Below, one piece after another: positions 5,149 through 10,711 of a stretch of 10,711 nt of DNA (positions are counted from its first letter, which is position 1; every line of letters begins with the position of its first letter). Where the stretch lies: contig WRLW01000035.1 in NCBI GenBank assembly GCA_009777435.1, forward strand, positions 1 to 10,711. The letters run 5' to 3'. The notes under the pieces were generated by a model. That model was given only the letters and a program-made list of their open reading frames with translations. It searched no databases and had not been told where the DNA came from. The stretch is from Oscillospiraceae bacterium (GTDB taxonomy: Bacteria; Bacillota; Clostridia; Oscillospirales; UBA929). Position numbers and translations under genes: made by a program.

Positions 5149-5852
5149 GTTAATCTCTCCATAACGCAATCATATATAATGACGGCTATTTCGCTCTTGG
5201 TGGCGGCGCGGCGCAATACCGCGCGGCCGTCCGTCAAAAACGCCTCGTGGCGGCCGCCCCGGATGCCGCTCACGTCGTTGGCTAACACAAGGTCGCAGCC
5301 GCTTGAGTCCATAAGGGCGCGCGCCGCCCCGATCAGCTCCGGCTCGGACGCGCCCGCGAGCAGCTTGAAGCCGACAAGCAGGGTTTCGGGCTGAAGCCGC
5401 TTTATCATCGGGATGACCTTGGGCGCGCGCTCCAGCGCGATGAACAGCTCATCGCTGTCCGAAGATATCTTACCCGCGCCCGGCGCGGCGCGGCGCGCGG
5501 CGTCAGGCGCGCCGTGAAGCTCCGCGCGGAGCTCGTCCCGGGTCATTACCGCGCGCGGCGTATAGTCGCTGACGGCCATTGAGTGTATCACACAGCCAAA
5601 CGCCTCGCGGCGCAGCAGCGCCTCTATCGCCGCCGACAGCCCGGCGGCGGAGCCGACGCGTATCAGCTCGCGCGGCTCAAGCGCGGGAACGGCCGCCGTT
5701 TCGCCGCACACATACACGACGCCGGCGCCGGCGCGCGTGAATCTGTCGGCCACCGCCGCGCCGGTCAGGCCGGTGGAACGGTTGGTGATACAGCGCACCG
5801 CGTCGATATTTTCACGCGTCCCGCCGGACGTTACCAAAACCGGAAGCGTCAT
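5145..5852 (-). CDS. coaB: Phosphopantothenate--cysteine ligase, stand-alone
   Basis: 235 residues, the monofunctional form of CoaB, which joins 4'-phosphopantothenate to cysteine after activation by a nucleoside triphosphate. Recognisable elements are VTSGGTRENIDAVRCITNRSTG (7-28, split motif of the DFP-type domain), HSMAVSDY (90-97), KISSDSDELFIALERAPKVI (128-147), GFKL (161-164) and LVLANDVSGI (188-197). Start: ATG 5850-5852 with AGGGGG at about 6-nt spacing. Longer in-frame starts run through the promoter and are rejected. It is the first gene of the CoA operon, with the promoter at 5898-5926 giving a leader of about 40 nt. Its stop overlaps the coaC start. Separate CoaB and CoaC are known in several Firmicutes groups. 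Confidence 0.93.
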   Translation of the reverse strand: MTLPVLVTSGGTRENIDAVRCITNRSTGLTGAAVADRFTRAGAGVVYVCGETAAVPALEPRELIRVGSAAGLSAAIEALLRREAFGCVIHSMAVSDYTPRAVMTRDELRAELHGAPDAARRAAPGAGKISSDSDELFIALERAPKVIPMIKRLQPETLLVGFKLLAGASEPELIGAARALMDSSGCDLVLANDVSGIRGGRHEAFLTDGRAVLRRAATKSEIAVIIYDCVMERLT

Positions 5853-5897
5853 GGCGGCCCCCTTCACGGATAGATGCAAAATCCAAGTACAACGCAA

Positions 5898-5926
5898 AGT
5901 ATAGCAGGATATCACTGCAAAGTCAA
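5898..5926 (-). promoter_or_regulatory. Sigma-A-type promoter of the CoA operon
   Basis: Read on the minus strand: TTGACT (5921-5926), a 17-nt spacer, then TATACT (5898-5903). The start point would be near 5891, about 40 nt before the coaB ATG. The spacer contains GCAG...CTGC around GATATC, an imperfect dyad that might be an operator. Confidence 0.8.
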
Positions 5927-5985
5927 CGATTCCGCATGAGGGGGAGCATGGCTGACGCATGAATATCTATATTGCGGCAACCCAT

Positions 5986-6082
5986 GTAGGGACGCACAGT
6001 GTGCGTCCGAGGTTTTATTCTGCCACAACGCGCGGAGGGAACGCGGCACGGGAGGACGCGGACGCACGCTGTGCGTCCCTAC
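5986..6082. repeat. REPIN-like pair of inverted GTAG-headed palindromes
   Basis: The left arm 5986-6009 is GTAG followed by the palindrome GGACGCACAGTGTGCGTCC (5990-6008) and G. The right arm 6059-6082 is its reverse complement with one mismatch, so GTAG lies at both outer ends. The arms are separated by 49 nt. Each arm alone can fold as a hairpin, and the pair can form one long cruciform. This is the architecture of REPINs (two inverted REP sequences), including the GTAG tetranucleotide typical of REPs moved by RAYT/TnpA-REP transposases. None is encoded here. A further small palindrome, GCGCGAAACGCGC, is at 6101-6113. The element fills the gap between the methyltransferase stop and the coaB promoter. 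Confidence 0.75.
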
Positions 6083-6127
6083 GGCGGCACGCCGGGAATT
6101 GCGCGAAACGCGCGTTCATGCGTTTAC

Positions 6128-6946
6128 CTATATGGTGTTTCTCGCGAGCAGTCTGTTCGCGGCGTGGCGGTGCGGGATGCCGGATGAATTGCAGTCGAAA
6201 ACATATTCGGAGCATCGCTCGATATACCAGTCGTGAAAACAGGTGAAAAGCTGACCGGATTTCCACAGGTGGTGATAATCGTCGTCCGGGGCGGGCGGTA
6301 TGAAGGGCTTTTTCACAAAGACGTGAAAGGCGGCCATACCGCCTTGGTTCACATTCGCTTTATAGCCGGCCATGATCTCGCCGCGCAGCTCCGGCCTGAT
6401 GTAATGCAGCACGCCGCTGGAGAACAGCACGTCGTATTTTTCATCTAAACGAAAATCACACAGATCCGCGCGGAAGGCCCGCACATGGACACGCGCCTTT
6501 TCGGCGAGCCGTTTGGTTTTCTCCAAGCCGGCCTCCGAGATATCAAAGGCGCTGACCTCATACCCGCAGCGCGCGAAAAACACGGCGTCCTTACCCTCGC
6601 CGCACCCGATGTCAAGGAGCTTGAGCGGGCGAACCGGCGGCAGCAGCTCCAATACGCTCAGGCACATGGGCGACGGCTGAACGCCCCAAAAATATTCTTC
6701 CTTTCGGTAATCGTCCTCGTAAAACGAAAGGTCTTTTGCCGACGCGGAAAACCCCAGCAGCTTATCAACGCCGACATTAAGAGTCCGCGCGAGCAGCGGC
6801 AGCAGCGCCGTGTCCGGCAGGGTTTGACCGGTCTCCCATTTGCTGACCGCCTGGAACGTTACTCCAAGCCTGTCGGCAAGGGCCTCCTGCGTCATCCCCA
6901 AGCCCTTCCGGTAACGCGATATATTGCCCGCGACCATTTCCCTCAT
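6128..6946 (-). CDS. XRE-family regulator fused to a TehB-like SAM methyltransferase
   Basis: 272 residues. Residues 8-65 are an XRE/Cro-type helix-turn-helix (ISRYRKGLGMTQEALADRLG, then VTFQAVSKWETGQTLPD) with the usual recognition-helix pattern. After a short linker with EEYFWGVQPSP comes a class I SAM-dependent methyltransferase (about 95-250). Motif I is LLDIGCGEGKDAVFFA (110-125), an acidic residue ends strand 2 (FDIS), followed by ADLCDF and the post-motif LFSSGVLHYI. The end, EYVFDCNSSGIPHRHAANR, is characteristic of TehB-like proteins fused to XRE domains in clostridia. TehB enzymes methylate tellurite/selenite or other acceptors; the true substrate of this fusion class is unknown, and autoregulation is plausible. 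The ATG at 6946 with GAGGTGA 5-6 nt upstream is chosen over a longer frame reaching 7051, which enters the promoter region. A TTGACA at 7073-7078 on this strand may be its -35 box, but the -10 is poor. It is divergent from spoIIE. Confidence 0.9.
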   Translation of the reverse strand: MREMVAGNISRYRKGLGMTQEALADRLGVTFQAVSKWETGQTLPDTALLPLLARTLNVGVDKLLGFSASAKDLSFYEDDYRKEEYFWGVQPSPMCLSVLELLPPVRPLKLLDIGCGEGKDAVFFARCGYEVSAFDISEAGLEKTKRLAEKARVHVRAFRADLCDFRLDEKYDVLFSSGVLHYIRPELRGEIMAGYKANVNQGGMAAFHVFVKKPFIPPAPDDDYHHLWKSGQLFTCFHDWYIERCSEYVFDCNSSGIPHRHAANRLLARNTI

Positions 6947-7070
6947 GACACTCACCTCAGGAATATTATGTACCACGCCCCCTTCAAAAGCAATAACCGC
7001 GTATTTGAGGATGGCGCGAAATTCAACCCCCGTTTGAGGTTTCGGGCGCAAAAATTATTTGTAAATTAGT

Positions 7071-7114
7071 TATGTCAATTAGCGACAGGTTACTCGGCGT
7101 CCCGGAGCTATACT
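7071..7114 (+). promoter_or_regulatory. Long-spacer spoIIE promoter with possible Spo0A boxes
   Basis: A TATACT -10 box (7109-7114) has no -35 at 17 nt, but GCGACA (7082-7087, 4 of 6 matches to TTGACA) stands 21 nt upstream. From established work, B. subtilis spoIIE and spoIIG have sigma-A promoters with such over-long spacers, activated by Spo0A-P. TATGTCAAT (7071-7079) resembles the 0A box TTTGTCRAA (7 of 9), and the GCGACA itself is half of an inverted TGTC...GACA pair. The assignment is inference. Confidence 0.45.
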
Positions 7115-7152
7115 TGTACCACCAAGTTTAACGGTACGGGGAGGCGCGGGCA

Positions 7153-9585
7153 TTGAAGGCGCGTGTGTTGGAAAAATTATTCGGTACTGTGGCGGTAAGG
7201 GCCACGGCCGCCTGTGACGCGGGGGGCGGCGGATACGCGGCGGCGGGCGGAATTCGCGGGTCGCGCGCGGGAGGTTACGCGCTCAGGATGGTCATGGGGT
7301 TTGTGATGACGCAGGCGTCAGTCCTTGGCGGGCTGTCGCCGTTTGGGGTCGCTTTTGTGGCCGCTCAGCGTACGAGCGGTCAGGCAGTGTTCGCGGCGCT
7401 TGGGGCGGCGCTCGGCTACATAGTGTCCAACACCGACTCCGGGCTGCGCTACATAGCCGTTTGCGTGCTGACGCTGACGGCCTATACCCTGCTTGACGGC
7501 ATGGCCCCGTCGCGGGCGCGCCGCCCGTCGCTGATGCCCGTGACGGCGTTCGCGTTCAACGCGGTCACGGGCGTTATCTATTGGCTCGGGCATAACTCGG
7601 CGCGGGGCGGGCGGGACGCGGCGGCGTTAGTGCTGCTCGTGACCGAGCTGCTTCTGACGCTTGGCTGCGGCATACTGTTCCAAAGCGCGCTGGCGCGCGC
7701 CCAAGGCGGCGGCTCGGACGGCGGCGCGTTTTCCGGGGCCGCGTCGGTGTTTGGGAGCGCGGAGTTCGGCTCCAAGCGCGCGGGCGGCATATTGGCGATA
7801 GGCGCGTGTACCCTGCTCGCGCTGTCGGGCATTGTGGTCGGCGATATACTGTCGCCGGCGCGCATGGCCGCCGTGTGCGCCGTCATGCTGTGCGCGCGGC
7901 GCGGAGGCGTCGGCGCGGGCGCGGCTTCCGGGCTGTGCATGGGGCTTGTTATGGATCTGGGGATAGGCGCGCCGTTTTACAGCATGTCGTATGGCAGCGC
8001 GGGCATGATTTCGGGCGTGTTCAAGCGCGCGGGCAAGTTCTGGACGGCCATTTCGTTTGTGTGTACGGGCGCCGTGTCGGCGCTGTGGGCGCTGTCGGGG
8101 CCGCACAGGCTGTCGGTGCTGCTGGAGGCGTTCGCCGCGTCCGTTATATTCATGCTCATTCCCGACGGCGCGTTCGCGGCGCTGGGGGCCTCGCTGAAAA
8201 CCCCCGAAAACGTGATGCGCGCCGAGCGCGTGCGCCGTCTGGCGCACACGCGCCTGACGCGGGCGGCCGAGGCGTTTAGCAATGTATACGGCGCGCTCGG
8301 CGGCGTGTTTTCGGACATACCGTCCGACGACGAGGATATAGAAGGGGTGTTTGACCGCGCGACCAAAGAGGTCTGCGGCCAGTGCGCGCGCGTCTCGCAA
8401 TGCTGGGACGCCGAGCTGCCCGCCACCTGCGCGGCCATCCGCGACGCCGCCAAGAGGTGCCGCGAGCGCGGCAGGCTCGACAAAAACGACCTGTCCGGTT
8501 ATTTCGCCGTTAGGTGTATACGCTTTAAGCAGCTGCTCGCCGTGTGCAACCGCGAGCTGACCGCCATGCTGTATAAGCGCCAATACGCCGCGCGCGTGCG
8601 CGAGGGGCGCGGCGTGCTTTGCCGCCAGTACGCCGTGTTCGCGGGCGTATTGGCGCGGCAGGCCGGGGAGTTGGCCGCTATACCTGAAAACGACGCCGCC
8701 GCCGAGCGCCGCCTGTCCCGATGGCTGCAAACATGGCAGCTGTCGCCGCGCGTGTCCGTATACCCCGCCGCCAACGGGCGCATGTGCGCCGAGCTGGAGG
8801 GCGAGAATCTGTCCATACTGCTGACCGACAAGCGCGAGCTGGCGCGCGGCGCGGCGCGCGCGCTCGGCTGGATGGTCAACGAGCCCGAGGAGGCCGGCGT
8901 CGCGTCGCTGGACAGGCTTACGCTGTGGGAGTCCGAGCCTGTGATGGCCACGCTCGGCGTGGCGGCGCACAAGCGCGGCGGACAGCCGGTCAGCGGAGAC
9001 AGCGGCGCGTATTTCAAAACCGACGACGGCGTTTTATACGTTATTCTGGCCGACGGCATGGGCAGCGGCGCCGAGGCCGCCGCCGACTCGCGCGAGGCCG
9101 TCGGCCTGCTCGAGGGGTTTCTGCGCGCGGGTCTGGAGCCGCTGCAGGCTATGGAGTCCATGAACACGTCCCTGCTGCTGAAAAGCGGCGGCGGCGCGCT
9201 GTTTGTGACGCTCGACCTGCTGTCGGTCGATCTGATGCGGGGGCGGCTGTCGTCCTTCAAATACGGCGCGGCGCCCACATATCTGCTGAGGGGCGGCGAG
9301 GTGTCGCGCGTGACCTGTGAAACGCTGCCCGGCGGCATGGAAAACGGGCGCGCGCCGGACATATTCTCTCAGGAGATGGACGCGGAGCAATGGGTGGTCA
9401 TGATAAGCGACGGCGTCGCCGACGCGCACGACGACGCGTGGCTGACCGGCGCCGTGGCGGAGCTTGGCGGCGACGCCGCCCAAGCCCCGCGTGACGCGGC
9501 GGCCTATATACTGCGGCAGGCCATGCGGCGCGGCGGCGCGTTTGACGATATGACCGCGATGGTGCTGAGGACTAAGAAAAGATAG
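7153..9585 (+). CDS. spoIIE: Stage II sporulation protein E, membrane PP2C phosphatase
   Basis: 810 residues, close to the roughly 830 of B. subtilis SpoIIE. It acts at the polar septum, where it binds FtsZ and dephosphorylates SpoIIAA to release sigma-F in the forespore. The start is a TTG at 7153, with GGGGAGG (7138-7144) 8 nt upstream; no ATG fits. A Gly-rich N-terminus (about 20-40) precedes a multi-pass membrane domain (about 45-340, around ten hydrophobic segments). The central regulatory region carries the family's Cys cluster CGQC (408-411) and CW (417-418). The C-terminal phosphatase has SGDS (614-617), the metal-binding LADGMGSG (D634), LPGGM, ISDGVAD (D753) and the final DDMT (798-801). 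The metal-binding acidic residues I can place are present, so the enzyme is probably active. It is monocistronic, divergent from the XRE-methyltransferase gene, and ends at the bidirectional terminator. This gene implies a spore-forming host. Confidence 0.97.
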   Translation: MKARVLEKLFGTVAVRATAACDAGGGGYAAAGGIRGSRAGGYALRMVMGFVMTQASVLGGLSPFGVAFVAAQRTSGQAVFAALGAALGYIVSNTDSGLRYIAVCVLTLTAYTLLDGMAPSRARRPSLMPVTAFAFNAVTGVIYWLGHNSARGGRDAAALVLLVTELLLTLGCGILFQSALARAQGGGSDGGAFSGAASVFGSAEFGSKRAGGILAIGACTLLALSGIVVGDILSPARMAAVCAVMLCARRGGVGAGAASGLCMGLVMDLGIGAPFYSMSYGSAGMISGVFKRAGKFWTAISFVCTGAVSALWALSGPHRLSVLLEAFAASVIFMLIPDGAFAALGASLKTPENVMRAERVRRLAHTRLTRAAEAFSNVYGALGGVFSDIPSDDEDIEGVFDRATKEVCGQCARVSQCWDAELPATCAAIRDAAKRCRERGRLDKNDLSGYFAVRCIRFKQLLAVCNRELTAMLYKRQYAARVREGRGVLCRQYAVFAGVLARQAGELAAIPENDAAAERRLSRWLQTWQLSPRVSVYPAANGRMCAELEGENLSILLTDKRELARGAARALGWMVNEPEEAGVASLDRLTLWESEPVMATLGVAAHKRGGQPVSGDSGAYFKTDDGVLYVILADGMGSGAEAAADSREAVGLLEGFLRAGLEPLQAMESMNTSLLLKSGGGALFVTLDLLSVDLMRGRLSSFKYGAAPTYLLRGGEVSRVTCETLPGGMENGRAPDIFSQEMDAEQWVVMISDGVADAHDDAWLTGAVAELGGDAAQAPRDAAAYILRQAMRRGGAFDDMTAMVLRTKKR

Positions 9586-9586
9586 C

Positions 9587-9640
9587 AAAAAAAATCCCCC
9601 CCGCGTCTCACCCGAAGGTGAAGCGCGGAGGGGGATTTTA
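9587..9640. terminator. Bidirectional terminator between spoIIE and flagellin
   Basis: AAAATCCCCCCCGCG (9591-9605) pairs with CGCGGAGGGGGATTTT (9624-9639), with a single bulged A at 9629. The loop carries its own stem TCACC-CGAA-GGTGA (9608-9621). The A-run before and T-run after the stem give a U-tract in both directions, matching the two convergent genes whose stops lie at 9585 and 9647. Confidence 0.93.
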
Positions 9641-9646
9641 TATGTT

Positions 9647-10711
9647 TTACCTGAGCAGCGACAGTACCGTCTGCGGCATTTGGTTGGCCTGCGCGAGCAT
9701 GGCCGTGGCCGCCTGATTAAGTATGTTGCTGGTGGTGAAAGCCATCATTTCCTTGGCCATATCCACGTCGCGGATACGGGCTTCGGCCGCCGACATATTC
9801 TCGGCTATGGTGTCAACGTTGGCGACGGTATGCTCGAGGCGGTTCTGCACGGCGCCGAGGTTGGAGCGCAGCTCGCTTACGAGCTTGATGCCTGTGAGCG
9901 GGTCGCTGTCGGGATCGAGCAGGTCGCCGTTGGGCAGCTTGCCGTCGATGACGTTGATAAGGGCCTGGAAAGCGCCTATCAGATACTCGCCGCTGTCGCC
10001 GTCTATGGCGTCTAACGCGTCGTCAATCAGGAAGCCTGAATCCTCAGTGAGGAAGCCTGCCTGATCCACGTCGTTGTTGAGCGGATTGAGCAATTGCTCG
10101 TATTCGGTAATCTCTTCCCACACGCCGCGCAGCAGATCCCCCGCGCCGACGCCCTTGAGCGATACCTGAATAACGTCGCTGGCCAGTGTGTTCGCGCCGA
10201 CCTGCAGGTTCAGCGGGCCCTTTGACTCGGGAATCTCGGTTGCGGCCTGAAGATCCTCGGCCCACTTGGCAGTGCCGTCGTTGTAAGCGTTGTCCGCGCC
10301 CTCGAGGTCGTATATGCCCGAGAGGACGTATTTTCCGTTGAAGCTGGTGCTGGCGGCGATACGGTCAAGCTCGACGCCGAGCTGGTTGATCTCGGATATG
10401 ATGGCGTCGCGATCCTCTTTTTGGTTGACGTCGTTTGCACCCTGCACGGCCAGCTCGCGGATGCGCTGGAGTATGGAGTGGGATTCCTGGAGCGCGCTTT
10501 CAGCGGCCTGTATCAGTGAAATACCGTCCTGCGCGTTCATCGAGGCGCGGTTAAGGCCCCTTATCTGCGCGCGCATTTTTTCGGAAATGGCCAGTCCGGC
10601 GGCGTCGTCGGCCGCTCGGTTGATACGGTAACCGGAGCTGAGCTTCTCGGTGGATTTCGATTGGTTGGTCTGGTTTATGCCCAGCTGACGGTGAGTGTTC
10701 ATTGCCATAAT
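9647..10711 (-). CDS. Flagellin, 5' end cut by the window
   Basis: The main filament subunit, exported by the flagellar type III apparatus. The visible part is 354 residues. The ATG at 10706-10708 is internal: the codon before it is ATT (Ile), matching the usual '...NHNIMAMNTHRQL' beginning, so about seven residues are missing. The N-terminal D0/D1 helices are seen in STEKLSSGYRINRAADDAAG (19-38, counting from that internal Met), LQRIRELAVQGAND (80-93) and STSFNGKYVLSG (120-131). LNLQVGAN (167-174) precedes a short, acidic variable region. The C-terminal D1/D0 part includes LGAVQNRLEHTVANV (284-298), SAAEARIRDVDMAKEM (306-321) and the end ANQMPQTVLSLLR (341-353). A stretch GKLPNGDLLDPDSDPLTGI (256-274) interrupts the C-terminal D1 helix, where most flagellins have none. 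The LQRIRELAVQ segment, recognised by TLR5 in other flagellins, is conserved. It converges on spoIIE and shares its terminator. Promoter and start lie outside the window. Confidence 0.96.
   Translation of the reverse strand: MMAMNTHRQLGINQTNQSKSTEKLSSGYRINRAADDAAGLAISEKMRAQIRGLNRASMNAQDGISLIQAAESALQESHSILQRIRELAVQGANDVNQKEDRDAIISEINQLGVELDRIAASTSFNGKYVLSGIYDLEGADNAYNDGTAKWAEDLQAATEIPESKGPLNLQVGANTLASDVIQVSLKGVGAGDLLRGVWEEITEYEQLLNPLNNDVDQAGFLTEDSGFLIDDALDAIDGDSGEYLIGAFQALINVIDGKLPNGDLLDPDSDPLTGIKLVSELRSNLGAVQNRLEHTVANVDTIAENMSAAEARIRDVDMAKEMMAFTTSNILNQAATAMLAQANQMPQTVLSLLR

Noticed and set aside
5853..5960. 36-residue N-terminal extension of CoaB
   Set aside because: It would run through the -10 and -35 boxes of the promoter, and the inner ATG has an AGGGGG site and matches the family start.
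7116..7137. GTACC...GGTAC inverted repeat in the spoIIE leader as a riboswitch or operator
   Set aside because: Five base pairs with a 12-nt loop is too weak and no conserved aptamer features are visible.
7627..8970. 447-codon minus-strand ORF
   Set aside because: It is antisense to spoIIE in GC-rich DNA, its product is His/Arg/Ala-rich with no domain, and the plus frame carries clear SpoIIE motifs.

Overview
The window looks like chromosome from a motile, endospore-forming, rather GC-rich clostridial Firmicute. The support is a full-length SpoIIE sporulation phosphatase with a TTG start, a flagellin, separate coaB and coaC genes next to a type III pantothenate kinase and an ECF transporter S component, good Shine-Dalgarno sites, and sigma-A-type promoters with TTGACA/TATACT boxes. 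Most of the DNA is GC-rich. The stretch from about 990 to 1950 is visibly AT-richer.

Layout. (a) 3-755 (+): 3' part of an unrecognised protein with a Gly- and Pro-rich linker. (b) 820-908 (+): tRNA-Ser(UGA) with encoded CCA. (c) 909-2030: an AT-richer cassette right behind the tRNA, with a strong promoter, a leader hairpin and two genes of unknown function. A 12-bp direct repeat of the tRNA 3' end lies on its far side. (d) 2108-3135 (+): a possible tail of a BlaI-type repressor overlapping, by ATGA, a membrane-anchored protein that resembles only the extracytoplasmic half of clostridial BlaR1-like M56 proteins. (e) 3150-5852 (-): the operon coaB-coaC-coaX-panT-like, driven by a clear promoter at 5898-5926. 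(f) 5986-6082: a 97-bp pair of inverted palindromes with GTAG at both outer ends, a REPIN-like element. (g) 6128-6946 (-): an XRE helix-turn-helix fused to a TehB-like methyltransferase. (h) 7153-9585 (+): spoIIE, preceded by a long-spacer promoter and possible Spo0A boxes. (i) 9587-9640: a bidirectional terminator shared with the convergent flagellin gene at 9647-10711 (-), whose first codons lie outside the window.

How the genes work together. The ECF S component would import a CoA precursor (pantothenate is the likely one). CoaX phosphorylates pantothenate, CoaB adds cysteine, and CoaC decarboxylates the product to 4'-phosphopantetheine, so four successive functions are packed into one tight operon. 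SpoIIE and flagellin are unrelated neighbours that only share a terminator. No complete transposase, integrase, CRISPR array or rRNA is present.

The points most worth a second look are the tRNA-Ser-associated two-gene cassette, the REPIN-like element, the protease-less BlaR1-like sensor, the missing first aspartate in CoaX, the spoIIE promoter architecture and an acidic insertion in the flagellin C-terminal helix.
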